The notes: a model not told the origin generated them from the letters alone. Counted from the stretch's first letter, positions 35,306-44,283 are shown. The stretch is 64,000 nt of DNA from Poseidonibacter lekithochrous (GCF_013283835.1 NZ_CP054052.1:2480001-2544000), one strand, 5' to 3'. Made by a program: numbers and translations.

Positions 35306-36343
35306 ATGAAAAAAATAGTATTACCAATACTTGCAGGATTAGTACTTGCATCAAGTGCTATTGCAGCACCAGAGAAACTAAGAGTAGTAGGTTCATGGGG
35401 ACATCTAACTATGTTTAGTGAGTTTGAAAAGCCTTATTGGAAAAAAGAATTTAAAAAAAGTTTTCCAAACACATCAACAAGAGTTACTTCTCTTGGGCAA
35501 GTAAAACTAAAAGGTTCAGCAGTTTATAGACAACTTGCAAAAGGTAGTTTTGATGTAGTATCTACAGTTGGAGGATATGTTGTATCAGATTCTCAAACAC
35601 TTGCAGGTCTTGATTTACCAGCAATTGCACCAGATATTCAAACAGCCAAGAAGATTGTAAACGCATACAAACCAACACTAGCAAAAGCATTAGCAAAAGA
35701 CTTTAATGCAATTCTTTTAGGAGTAACACCTTATCCCGCTCAAATTTTATTTTGTAATGAAAAAATTGATTCATTATCTGATTTAAAAGGGAAAAAAGTA
35801 AGAGCAGGAAGTTGGACAACAGCTGAATATCTTGATGGATTAGGAGCAACAGGAGTTACTCCACCTTTTAGTGAAATTGCATCTGCCTTACAAAGAGGTG
35901 TATTAGATTGTGCAATTGGTGGTGGATTATCAGGATATTCATCAGGATGGGGAAATATTTCTAAATACTTATATCCTATACCTGTTGGTGGTTGGGCATA
36001 TGTTTTAACAGCAATGAATATGGAAACTTGGAATAAGTTCTCAAAAGAAGAACAAGAAAAACTAATTAGTTCTTACAATACAAATGTAATTGAACCAGTT
36101 TGGGCTAAATCAGATTTCGAGTCAATTGAAGGTGTTAAATGTTTAACAGGACAAGATTGTTCTTACGGAAAGTCATACAACATGAACTTAGTCCAATTTA
36201 AAGAAAAAGATATTGCTATTTCTAAAAAAATACTAGAAGAAAGAGTTCTTCCAAAATGGTCTCAAAAAGTATCTTCTGAGGTTGTAAATGAGTGGAATAA
36301 CTCAGTTGGAAAAGTAGTTAATTTAAAAGCCGAAAAGGAATAG
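35306..36343 (+). CDS. dctP: TRAP transporter solute-binding protein (DctP family), copy 1
   Basis: A periplasmic binding protein of 345 residues with signal peptide LAGLVLASSAIAAPEK. The DctP fold signature FCNEKIDSLSDLKGKKVRAG includes the Arg that in this family grips the carboxylate of the ligand. Two Cys pairs (CLTGQDC) near residue 275 may form a disulfide. A strong AAAGGAG precedes the start. It is nearly identical in layout to the next gene, 3 bases on, so a tandem duplication. The ligand is not known; the name DctP is a family label only. Confidence 0.9.
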   Translation: MKKIVLPILAGLVLASSAIAAPEKLRVVGSWGHLTMFSEFEKPYWKKEFKKSFPNTSTRVTSLGQVKLKGSAVYRQLAKGSFDVVSTVGGYVVSDSQTLAGLDLPAIAPDIQTAKKIVNAYKPTLAKALAKDFNAILLGVTPYPAQILFCNEKIDSLSDLKGKKVRAGSWTTAEYLDGLGATGVTPPFSEIASALQRGVLDCAIGGGLSGYSSGWGNISKYLYPIPVGGWAYVLTAMNMETWNKFSKEEQEKLISSYNTNVIEPVWAKSDFESIEGVKCLTGQDCSYGKSYNMNLVQFKEKDIAISKKILEERVLPKWSQKVSSEVVNEWNNSVGKVVNLKAEKE

Positions 36344-36346
36344 GAA

Positions 36347-37381
36347 ATGAAAAGAATCACTTTAATAATTATTGCGGCGCTACTTTGTACTTCAAGTATA
36401 ATTGCGGCTCCTTCAAAAATGAGAGTTGTAGGACAATTCAGTAGTTTAGTTATGTACACTGAATTTGAAAAACCCTATTGGAAAAAAACTTTTGTAAAAG
36501 ATTTTCCTAATACAAAGGTAAGACTTTCTTCTGTTAGTCAAATGAAATTAAAAGGAGCAGCACCATATAGACAATTATCAAAAGGTGGATTTGATGTTGT
36601 TTCTATTATAGGTGGATATGTAGTATCTGATTCTCAAACAGTTGCAGGTTTAGATTTACCTGCAATAGCACCAGATATTCAAACTGCAAAAAAGATTGTT
36701 GATGCATATAAACCAACTTTAGAAAAAGCTATTAAAAAAGATTTTAATGCAAAACTTTTAGGAGTTATGCCTTATCCTGCACAAATATTATTTTGTAATG
36801 AAAAAATAGATTCATTAGCAGATTTAAAAGGGAAAAAAGTAAGAGCAGGAAGTTGGACTACGGCGGAGTTCTTAGATGGATTAGGAGCTACTGGTGTTAC
36901 AATGCAATATGGTGAGATATCTCAATCTTTACAAAGAGGTATTTTAGATTGTGCAATTGCAGGTGGGATTCCTGGATATACAGCCGCTTGGGGTGATATT
37001 TCAAAATACTTATATCCAATTCCAGTTGGTGGATGGGCATATGTTATAAGTGCTATGAATATGGAAACTTGGAATAAATTCTCAAAAGAAGAACAAAATA
37101 AGTTAATGAAATCATATAATCAAAATGTTATAGAACCAGTATGGAAGAAATCTGATTTTGAATCAATTGAAGCCGTTAATTGTTTAACAGGAAAAGGTTG
37201 TTCATATGGAAGACTTTATGATATGAATCTTGTAAAAGTTAAAGAAAAAGATTTAATTCTTTCTAAAAAAATATTAGAAGAAAGAGTTCTTCCAAAATGG
37301 GCAGAAAAAGTATCTGCTGAAGTTGTAACTGAGTGGAATAACTCAGTAGGAAAAGTAGTAAATCTAGAAGCAAAGGAATAA
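36347..37381 (+). CDS. dctP: TRAP transporter solute-binding protein (DctP family), copy 2
   Basis: A full-length paralogue (344 residues) of the gene before it, with its own signal peptide (LLCTSSIIAAPSK). Most of the sequence is shared, including DLKGKKVRAGSWTTAE and the CLTGKGC pair. Differences cluster around the binding cleft: TPPFSEIASALQRG becomes TMQYGEISQSLQRG, and GGGLSGYSSGWG becomes AGGIPGYTAAWG. So the two copies may bind different ligands. It lies 2 bases before the small permease gene. It is not a broken copy. Confidence 0.9.
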   Translation: MKRITLIIIAALLCTSSIIAAPSKMRVVGQFSSLVMYTEFEKPYWKKTFVKDFPNTKVRLSSVSQMKLKGAAPYRQLSKGGFDVVSIIGGYVVSDSQTVAGLDLPAIAPDIQTAKKIVDAYKPTLEKAIKKDFNAKLLGVMPYPAQILFCNEKIDSLADLKGKKVRAGSWTTAEFLDGLGATGVTMQYGEISQSLQRGILDCAIAGGIPGYTAAWGDISKYLYPIPVGGWAYVISAMNMETWNKFSKEEQNKLMKSYNQNVIEPVWKKSDFESIEAVNCLTGKGCSYGRLYDMNLVKVKEKDLILSKKILEERVLPKWAEKVSAEVVTEWNNSVGKVVNLEAKE

Positions 37382-37383
37382 AC

Positions 37384-37908
37384 ATGACAAAGAGTTTAAA
37401 ACACAGCTCTAAGTATATTGTTTATGCCTCTGGAGTTTTATTGTTTTTTTGTGCATTTTTAACAGCCATTGAAGTAATTTTACGAAAGTTCTTCCTCTTC
37501 TCTCTTGGAGGAGTGGATGAAATTTCTTCATATGTTTTAGCAATAACTGTTTCATGGTCAATTGCATATGTACTTTTTGAAAAAATGCATATTAGGATAG
37601 ATATTTTCTATCACATGATATCAAAAAAGTTTCAAAATTATTTGGATCTTTTATCAATGTTAATGAACTTTATATTTATTGCAATAATCACATATTATGC
37701 TTTTGATGTATTTTTAAGTTCATGGGAGAAAAACTCTCTTGCAAATACACCATTGGGAACACCCTTATGGATTCCTCAATTGTTGTGGTTTGCAGGGTTT
37801 ACTTTCTTTTTAATAGTTATTTTTGTTTTACTATATAAAAGTATTCAAAATATCTACTCAAAAGAAAAAAATGATTATTCAGATATAAAAAAGGAGATTG
37901 AATGTTAG
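37384..37908 (+). CDS. dctQ: TRAP transporter small permease (DctQ family)
   Basis: A 174-residue inner-membrane protein with four hydrophobic segments (about 11-31, 46-63, 87-105, 134-154). It has the family block FLFSLGGVDEISSYVLAITVSWSIAYV split over segments 1-2 and the late WIPQLLWFAGFTFF. It pairs with the large permease, whose start overlaps its end by 7 bases. Confidence 0.9.
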   Translation: MTKSLKHSSKYIVYASGVLLFFCAFLTAIEVILRKFFLFSLGGVDEISSYVLAITVSWSIAYVLFEKMHIRIDIFYHMISKKFQNYLDLLSMLMNFIFIAIITYYAFDVFLSSWEKNSLANTPLGTPLWIPQLLWFAGFTFFLIVIFVLLYKSIQNIYSKEKNDYSDIKKEIEC

Positions 37909-39188
37909 CAGTTATATTATCATTTCTAATACTATTATCTTTTTTAATTTTGTCTGTACCTGTTGCATCATCAATTGCAGGTGTAGCTATTATAATAGGT
38001 ACATTTTTCTCAGATTATCCAATATTTAGTTCAATTGGAGAATTAACATGGAGTACAAGTACTGAATATATACTTTTATCTATTCCATTTTTTGTTCTTC
38101 TAGGAGAATTATTATTACATTCAGGAATGGCTAGAAAAATATATTTTGCAATTAATGTATGGTTATCATGGCTTCCTGGCGGATTGATGCATTCAAATGT
38201 TGCCGCATCAACGTTTTTTTCTTCAATATCAGGATCTTCCGTTGCAACAGCAGCAACAATAACAACTGTTGCCATGCCTCAAGGGAAAAAATATGGTTAT
38301 GAAGAAGGCTTATTTGCTGGATCAATTGCCGCAGGGGGAACACTAGGAATACTAATTCCACCTTCTTTAAACTTGATTATTTATGGTTTTTTAACAAACA
38401 CCTCAATTCCTGCTTTATTTATGGCAGGTTTACTTCCGGGAATTGTTTTAGCCTTATTATTTATGTTTTATATTTTTATTCATGATAAATATAGAAATAG
38501 TGCAAAAAAAGAAGTAGAGAAATATACATGGAAACAAAAATTTAGTGAACTAAAAAACTTTGTACCAACATTATCTTTATTTGCATTAGTAATGGGAACT
38601 ATTTATACAGGATTAGCAACACCTACAGAAAGTGCTGCAATTGGAGTTCTGGGAGCATTAGCAATTATTTATTTCTCAAAACTTCTAACAAAAGAAGTAC
38701 TTATTAAATCAATTGAAGGAACAATGAAAACAACAGGAATGATAATGTTAATTATACTTGCTGCTAATTTTCTGAATTATGTTTTAATCTCAATAGGATT
38801 AATAGATGAAATTGAATATTTTCTTGAAGATTTAAATATCTCAAAATATATGCTTCTATTTGTAATTACTATAATTTTTATTGTTTTAGGATTATTTATT
38901 GAAACTTTATCTCTTATGGTAATTACTATTCCAATAGTTGCTCCAATAGCTATAAGTATGGGCTTTGATGGAGTATGGTTAGGTATATATCTAATTATAT
39001 TAATTGAAATGGCTTTAATTACTCCACCTGTTGGACTTAATTTATATGTAGTTCAAAGTATAAGAAAAAGTGGCTCTGTTGTAGAAGTAATGAAAGGATG
39101 TATTCCTTTTGTTTTAATAATGTGTCTAATGGCATTTTTATTAGTATTATTTCCTCAGATTGCACTTTATCTAGTTCAGTTTGTATAA
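37902..39188 (+). CDS. dctM: TRAP transporter large permease (DctM family)
   Basis: A 428-residue sodium-coupled transport subunit with about 12 hydrophobic segments. Family blocks are SIPFFVLLGELLLHSGMA, FFSSISGSSVATAATI, AAGGTLGILIPPSLNLIIYG, TGLATPTESAAIGVLGAL and EMALITPPVGLNLYV. It overlaps dctQ and closes the operon with a hairpin at 39191. Together with the binding proteins it imports an unidentified, probably carboxylate, solute. Confidence 0.93.
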   Translation: MLAVILSFLILLSFLILSVPVASSIAGVAIIIGTFFSDYPIFSSIGELTWSTSTEYILLSIPFFVLLGELLLHSGMARKIYFAINVWLSWLPGGLMHSNVAASTFFSSISGSSVATAATITTVAMPQGKKYGYEEGLFAGSIAAGGTLGILIPPSLNLIIYGFLTNTSIPALFMAGLLPGIVLALLFMFYIFIHDKYRNSAKKEVEKYTWKQKFSELKNFVPTLSLFALVMGTIYTGLATPTESAAIGVLGALAIIYFSKLLTKEVLIKSIEGTMKTTGMIMLIILAANFLNYVLISIGLIDEIEYFLEDLNISKYMLLFVITIIFIVLGLFIETLSLMVITIPIVAPIAISMGFDGVWLGIYLIILIEMALITPPVGLNLYVVQSIRKSGSVVEVMKGCIPFVLIMCLMAFLLVLFPQIALYLVQFV

Positions 39189-39190
39189 AA

Positions 39191-39212
39191 ATGAGGTTTA
39201 AAAACCTCATTT
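39191..39212 (+). terminator. Hairpin after the TRAP operon
   Basis: ATGAGGTTT pairs with AAACCTCAT, followed by TTTAG. It lies 2 bases after the stop and just before the Set A promoter of the VOC operon. Confidence 0.6.
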
Positions 39213-39215
39213 AGA

Positions 39216-39249
39216 AAGACATCTCGAACACATTTGGGAAAGTTATACT
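39216..39249 (+). promoter_or_regulatory. Set A promoter of the VOC operon
   Basis: AAGACA at 39216-39221 and AACACA at 39227-39232, 11 bp apart, then 11 bases, then TATACT at 39244-39249. It matches the ridA and TRAP promoters in geometry with four changes across the downstream half. Confidence 0.68.
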
Positions 39250-39277
39250 TTCTTGTAATTAAAATAAAGGATACAAA

Positions 39278-39703
39278 ATGAAAATCACATTTGATCATGT
39301 GTCACTAAGAGCAAAAAATTTAGAATCTATGAAAGATTTCCTAGTGGAACTATTAGGATTAGAAATAGGTGCTAGACCTAATTTTCCATTTCCTGGATAT
39401 TGGTTATATACAGAAGGTACTGAAAATGCACTTATTCATATTTATGATGAAGATGCATCTTTTTATAAAAAAGATTTAATAAAAGAAGATTTCAAAGAAG
39501 AGTCATCAGGAAAAAACATAGTAAATCATATATGTTTTTCAAGTGATAATTACGAAGAAATCATGGAAAGAATTGCAAAATTAAATACAGACTATTCAAT
39601 AAATCTAGTGCCAAACTCACCTATTGAACAAATATTTATTAAAGCACCAGAAAATTTAATTATAGAAATTCAAGCTATACCAAAAGATAAAAAGAAGCAA
39701 TAA
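39278..39703 (+). CDS. VOC-superfamily (glyoxalase/dioxygenase fold) protein
   Basis: A 141-residue protein with a single pair of beta-alpha-beta-beta-beta units. It starts ITFDHVSLRAKNLESMKDFL with the first metal-site His, has ALIHIYDED mid-protein and NHICFSSDNYEEIMERI opening the second half, and the final Glu in NLIIEIQAI. So the usual His/Glu metal ligands appear present. The substrate is unknown; it shares regulation with the TRAP genes and is coupled by one base to the next gene (TAATG). Confidence 0.83.
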   Translation: MKITFDHVSLRAKNLESMKDFLVELLGLEIGARPNFPFPGYWLYTEGTENALIHIYDEDASFYKKDLIKEDFKEESSGKNIVNHICFSSDNYEEIMERIAKLNTDYSINLVPNSPIEQIFIKAPENLIIEIQAIPKDKKKQ

Positions 39704-40548
39704 TGAAAATACCAAATTTAATTGAAAATAAACTTGAGTTTATTAAACTTGCACAAAGTTTAAAGAATAAAAACAAAACTATTAATCTAGGAGTAACTAA
39801 CCTATCTTTTCATAGAGTTACAGCAGCTTTAGTAACTTATATCTTAAAAGAAATGGGATTTGAAGTAAATAGAACTTTTGCACTTCATGAAGAGAACTTT
39901 GAAAGATTAAAAAACAAAAAGATTGATATGATAAGTTCAGCTTGGATTCCTTCAAGTCATGGTGTTTATAAGAAAAATGTAGAAGAAGCTTTTCCTTTGA
40001 TTGAATTAGGTCTTCATTATGAACCATATGCTTTATGGGGTGTACCTTCATATGTTCCCAAAGAAGAGGTATCTGAAATTTCTGATTTATTAAAAATTAA
40101 TGTAATAGATAAAATGAACAATAAAATACAAGGTATTGGATTAGGTGCTGGGATTACTAGATTTTCTATAAAAATGATGGATGAATATTCTTTAAAAAGT
40201 GCTGGTTATGAGTTTTTTACAGGAACACAGGATGAATGTATAAAAGCTTTTGAAGAAGCAGTTAAAAAGAAGGAATGGGTAATTGTTCCTCTTTGGCAAC
40301 CTCAATATCTACATCATACTTATAAAATTAGAGAATTATCTGATCCAAAAGGATTATTAGGAATAATTGATAGAGCAGTTTTACTTTGTAATAAAAGCCA
40401 TACAGAATCTTTATTTGATGAAAATCAAATAAGAATATTAGATAAGATCATATTAAATAATGAAATTATATCTGAACTTGACTATTACCATAGTGTAGAA
40501 GGATTAAGTGAAGATGAATCAATTCAAAAATGGATTGAAAAAATATAA
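39703..40548 (+). CDS. OpuAC/ProX-like betaine-binding-fold protein lacking a signal peptide
   Basis: A 281-residue protein of the glycine-betaine substrate-binding family (PF04069-like). It has KTINLGVTNLSFHRVTAAL, the SAWIPSSHGVYKK motif, YEPYALWGVPSYVP, GLGAGITRFS and WVIVPLWQPQYLHH, which supply Trp/Tyr residues of the kind that cage quaternary amines. The start is fixed by the TAATG overlap with the VOC gene, and the first 30 residues are hydrophilic, so it has no visible export signal. No ABC permease or ATPase partner is nearby. A cytoplasmic sensor, carrier or enzyme is possible. Confidence 0.82.
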   Translation: MKIPNLIENKLEFIKLAQSLKNKNKTINLGVTNLSFHRVTAALVTYILKEMGFEVNRTFALHEENFERLKNKKIDMISSAWIPSSHGVYKKNVEEAFPLIELGLHYEPYALWGVPSYVPKEEVSEISDLLKINVIDKMNNKIQGIGLGAGITRFSIKMMDEYSLKSAGYEFFTGTQDECIKAFEEAVKKKEWVIVPLWQPQYLHHTYKIRELSDPKGLLGIIDRAVLLCNKSHTESLFDENQIRILDKIILNNEIISELDYYHSVEGLSEDESIQKWIEKI

Positions 40549-40550
40549 AC

Positions 40551-40586
40551 TTTAAAACCTCAAAATTTAATATTTGAGGTTTTAAA
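40551..40586. terminator. Perfect 14-bp hairpin after the VOC operon
   Basis: TTTAAAACCTCAAA pairs with TTTGAGGTTTTAAA with an 8-base loop. Confidence 0.75.
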
Positions 40587-40717
40587 AACTTACTAAAACT
40601 TTATAACAATATTATCTATATTTCTTTTACTATCAATTTTCTTCATAAATATAATTTTGTATTATTAATAAATAATACAAAAAACTGTAAAATACATACA
40701 ATTTTCAAGGAGATAAA

Positions 40718-41188
40718 ATGGATTTAGACAATAATCACTTAGATGAGTTATTAGAATCACACTTACAAAAAGAACAAAAGGTAGCAGTTTATAAGTCAAG
40801 AGTTGAGGCAAATTTAGTAAATGGACACCCTACTTTCAAGGCTACTTGGTCATGGTGGGCATTTTTTGGAACTTGGGCATTTTTCTTATATAGAAAAATG
40901 TATTTAGTTGCAGTCTTATTTTTCTTTGCTACTGTATTAACTGCATTTATTCCTTTTAGTACTATTATCATTATGATTATTAGTGGTATGTCTGCATTTT
41001 ATTTTTATACAAAAAAACTAAATTCTGATTTAGATATTGCAGGTGTTAAAGATAAACCATTACATGAAGTAAAAGATAATCTTTCTAAACTTGGAGGATA
41101 TAATAGTTGGGTAGTTTGGGTTGCAGTAGTTTTTTATACAATAGTCATGTTATCAGTAATTATTGGCTTTCTAGGACTTGCTCTTTAA
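40718..41188 (+). CDS. DUF2628-like small membrane protein
   Basis: A 156-residue protein. The soluble N-terminus (about 45 residues) is followed by WSWWAFFGTWAFFLYRKMYL, which is the recognisable DUF2628 block, and two membrane segments (about 67-95), a charged loop and a last one (about 130-154). The family has no assigned function. AAGGAG precedes the ATG; it appears to be a single-gene unit. Confidence 0.75.
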   Translation: MDLDNNHLDELLESHLQKEQKVAVYKSRVEANLVNGHPTFKATWSWWAFFGTWAFFLYRKMYLVAVLFFFATVLTAFIPFSTIIIMIISGMSAFYFYTKKLNSDLDIAGVKDKPLHEVKDNLSKLGGYNSWVVWVAVVFYTIVMLSVIIGFLGLAL

Positions 41189-41256
41189 ATCTATCTAGAA
41201 CAAATAAGTCAATAATTAGTTTTAAATCTAATTATTGACTATTTATAAATAATTGT

Positions 41257-41358
41257 TTATCTTGAAGCTTTTTTTGCTTTCTTTTCAGCTCTTTTTTCTT
41301 TTAATGATTTTGTAGATGCAGTTTTAACTGACTTTTGAACGTCTTTACCTTTTGCCAT
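41257..41358 (-). CDS. Very small basic protein, 33 residues
   Basis: A short frame starting MAKGKDVQKSVKTASTKSLK and continuing in Lys/Arg/Ala-rich residues to KKASR. AAAGGA lies 8 bases before the ATG. The MAKGxDxxK...SLKEKRAEKKAKK pattern matches a small basic protein that recurs, usually unnamed, in many bacteria (recognised from memory). It probably binds nucleic acid, judging by charge alone. It fills most of the gap between the DUF2628-like gene and the kinase gene. Confidence 0.75.
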   Translation of the reverse strand: MAKGKDVQKSVKTASTKSLKEKRAEKKAKKASR

Positions 41359-41467
41359 ATTCTATTCCTTTATTTGTAGTTATGAACTAGTATAGCTTAA
41401 AATAAAAGAAGTATTCTTAATCGCTCTAAAACACACTAAAACTTAATAGCAATTCTTCTTATAATTT

Positions 41468-43171
41468 TTATAAAGAACTCTTTAAAATTAAATCAAAAGA
41501 AGCCCCTACATAACTCTTCTTTTCATATATATACTCTTTATTTTCTACTATTATTCTAGAATTTAAATGTTTAGTGATTATTTGATTTGTCATATATAAT
41601 CCTATTCCCGTACCATGACTTTTATGCTTAGTAGTAAAATAAGGTTCAAATATTTTATCTTTAATTTTTAAAGGAATTCCCATTCCATTATCTTTAATTT
41701 CTATAGAAATAAAATCATTTTCTTTTGTTACATCAATAAAAACATATTTATTAAAATCTTTATCATCAATAAGATTTAATGCATCTTTTGCATTATTTAG
41801 TATATTTATCAAGGCTTGAATTAAAAGATTTTCATTACAATATAACAAGTCATCAGGATTTTTATTATTTAGAATAATTTCTACATTTGATACTTTGAAA
41901 GAATCTTTTATTAGTGAAACTGCTTTTTTAATAATAGTATTTGTATCAATTTTAATTTGAGAAGAACTATCTGACAAAAAGAAATTTCTAAAATCATCAA
42001 TTGTTTTTGATAGATATTGTGTTTTCTCATTAATACTATCCATATTCTCAAAAAACTCATTCTCTTTTAATATTCCAAGTTCTTTTTTTAATTTTGTTCC
42101 TGTTGCAGTTGTAGAGATAAGAGAAAGAGGTTGTCTCCATTGATGAGCAATATTTCCTAACATTTCACCTAATGATGCTACTTTTGATTGATGAAACATA
42201 ATTTCTTGATTTTTTATTTGATTTTTAACTTCCGTAATATCTTCAATTATTGCCCAAACAACTTTTTTTCCATCTGGATTTATAATTGAAAATCCACTTA
42301 TTTTTATAGGGTAAGAACTTCCATCTTTTTTAATATACTCTTTTTCATTTGGACCAAAAGTCCCAGTATTATTAAGTTCATCAATTTGGTGAAGCCCCTG
42401 CTCTTCATACTCACTAGGAGTAATATTCATATATGACAAGGAATAAAGTTCTTCATTTGTATATTGTATTGATTCTTGAAATGACTTATTTACTTCTAGA
42501 AAATTACCACTCTCATAATCAATCATTGCCATACCAATAGGAGAGTTCTCAAATAAAATCTTGAATTTGATTTCAGAACGCTCTAACTCTAAACTTTCAT
42601 TTAATGAAAATATTTTTTGATTTGCAAAATTAAGTTCTTTTGTTCTTTTTTCAACTTCAAACTTTAATCTTTCTTCATTATGAATTTTTTCAATTTCAGC
42701 ACTTGCTCTTAATGCAAGAAATTCAGTTACTATAGAAAAGAACTCTCTATCTTTCATTGGTTTATCATCAAGTAATACTAAAATACTTGAAATACCTGAT
42801 TTATTTTTTGAAATAACAGGAGCTCCAATATAAGAGTCAATATTCATATCTTGAAGTAATTGATCATCTGGAAAATCTACACAAACATTAGAATCGTGAA
42901 TACAAACCCTCTCCCCAGTTAATACTATCTCACAAGGAGTACCTTTAAGATCATAAATAAAATTATCAATAAATTTATCATCAGCCCAAACAACATCAGT
43001 ATGTATTTTATTTGAATCTTCACCAATTGGATGTCCAATCAAGGCATATTTTACATTCAAATTTTGGGCTATATTTTTAATAAATTCTTTTAAGTAAAGC
43101 TGTCCATCTATACTTTGATCAATATCTAGGATATTAGAAATAAGATTCATTGATTTTTGTAAAGAGTTCAT
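41468..43171 (-). CDS. Soluble GAF-PAS sensor histidine kinase (orphan)
   Basis: A 567-residue cytoplasmic kinase without membrane segments. The N-terminal GAF-like domain (about 20-165) includes a Cys-containing loop (CIHDSNVCVDFPDD) and IGAPVISKNKSGISSILVL. A PAS domain (about 205-320) has FENSPIGMAMIDYESGNFLEVN and IKISGFSIINPDG. The H-box is NIAHQWRQPLSLISTTATG, with DNGMGI and GTGIGLYMTNQI in the ATPase domain. No response regulator is adjacent, so its target is elsewhere. GGAA precedes the ATG. Redox or ligand sensing by GAF/PAS is inference. Confidence 0.88.
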   Translation of the reverse strand: MNSLQKSMNLISNILDIDQSIDGQLYLKEFIKNIAQNLNVKYALIGHPIGEDSNKIHTDVVWADDKFIDNFIYDLKGTPCEIVLTGERVCIHDSNVCVDFPDDQLLQDMNIDSYIGAPVISKNKSGISSILVLLDDKPMKDREFFSIVTEFLALRASAEIEKIHNEERLKFEVEKRTKELNFANQKIFSLNESLELERSEIKFKILFENSPIGMAMIDYESGNFLEVNKSFQESIQYTNEELYSLSYMNITPSEYEEQGLHQIDELNNTGTFGPNEKEYIKKDGSSYPIKISGFSIINPDGKKVVWAIIEDITEVKNQIKNQEIMFHQSKVASLGEMLGNIAHQWRQPLSLISTTATGTKLKKELGILKENEFFENMDSINEKTQYLSKTIDDFRNFFLSDSSSQIKIDTNTIIKKAVSLIKDSFKVSNVEIILNNKNPDDLLYCNENLLIQALINILNNAKDALNLIDDKDFNKYVFIDVTKENDFISIEIKDNGMGIPLKIKDKIFEPYFTTKHKSHGTGIGLYMTNQIITKHLNSRIIVENKEYIYEKKSYVGASFDLILKSSL

Positions 43172-43334
43172 TGATAATTCCTAAGCTAACTTTTACTGTT
43201 ATATTAGCAAAAAAAATATCCACTTTTGGTTAAGTCAAAATAAGAATTTTGTGTTCAATATTTCAGATAGTAGACCTTATTATAAGGTATATTAATATTT
43301 AAACAATTACTATTTTATTATAAAAATAATATTA

Positions 43335-44219
43335 TCATGAGTCATTTAAAAGATAAGTTGCTTTTTTGAACTCAGAAGGAGTTACTTTTTCAAACTTTTT
43401 AAAAAACTTAATCAAATTTGTAATTTCATCAAAATCTACCTTATTTACAATCTCTTGCAAAGTAAGCCCCTCATCTAATAAATACCTTTTTATTTTAATA
43501 AGTAAGAACTCATCTAAATAAGCTTTTGTAGTTCTATTTGTATACTTACTTAGTATTCTAGTAAGCGTTTTACTAGATATATCCAACTCTCTAGCATAAT
43601 CTTCTACCCTAAGAGTATATTTGTGAGTATTTCGAACTAAGTATAAAAACCTATTATATATCTTCTCATCTTTTGTTTTTATGGGTGTTACACCCTTTAC
43701 TCTTTGCCTTTTTAATTGAATAAGCAAAGACTGGAAAAGTGATTGAATTATAGATTTTTTATACTCATCACTTGGTAATTCTAATTGTTTTGTAAGAAGT
43801 TTAATATTAATAAAAATGGCATCTAAAGTTTCTTCACTTAATTGCAAAGTAGCAGGATAACGCATATAATCAAACATATCACTAATACTCTCTTCTACAA
43901 CTCCACAAAGAAAACCTTCTGTAAACTCTAAAACATATGAGTTCATATTGGGATTTAATTTAAAAGAAGTTACTTGATTTTTAGCTACAAATAAAACTGT
44001 TCCTTTCTTATAAGTATATGTTTTAAAATCAATTGTATGTTCACCCTCACCTTCAATAACAATAGCTATTGAATTGAATTTTAGTCTATGGGGAGTCTCT
44101 AAGTTTTCATAAAAGTTAGTATTATTTAGAAGTTTTTTCATATCTAAGATTTGAAATTCAATATCTTCATCACTTATTTTTTGAAAAGGTATTTCTAAAA
44201 GTTCATTTTTCTTTTTCAT
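43335..44219 (-). CDS. AraC-family transcriptional regulator
   Basis: A 294-residue regulator: an N-terminal cupin-like sensing domain (FNSIAIVIEGEGEHTIDF, KGTVLFVAKNQVTSFKL) and a C-terminal pair of helix-turn-helix motifs (about 195-290: VEDYARELDISSKTLTRIL and LTLQEIVNKVDFDEITNLIKFFKKF ending in TPSEFKK). The ATG at 44219 is preferred over a GTG two codons upstream. It follows the doxX gene on the same strand by about 60 bases and likely regulates it or itself. Confidence 0.88.
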   Translation of the reverse strand: MKKKNELLEIPFQKISDEDIEFQILDMKKLLNNTNFYENLETPHRLKFNSIAIVIEGEGEHTIDFKTYTYKKGTVLFVAKNQVTSFKLNPNMNSYVLEFTEGFLCGVVEESISDMFDYMRYPATLQLSEETLDAIFINIKLLTKQLELPSDEYKKSIIQSLFQSLLIQLKRQRVKGVTPIKTKDEKIYNRFLYLVRNTHKYTLRVEDYARELDISSKTLTRILSKYTNRTTKAYLDEFLLIKIKRYLLDEGLTLQEIVNKVDFDEITNLIKFFKKFEKVTPSEFKKATYLLNDS

Positions 44220-44283
44220 TTTCACTCTTTCATCTAATAAATAAACTAGGATATAAAATATTATATCCTAGTATTTTTAACAA

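Noticed and set aside
36262-36459. Junction of the two dctP genes as a frameshifted single gene
   Set aside because: Each copy has its own start, signal peptide, full fold and stop; this is a duplication.
34523-39250. Three similar 25-bp elements considered as a repeat array or CRISPR-like feature
   Set aside because: They are kilobases apart, each at a gene start and aligned with a -10 box, so they are promoters.
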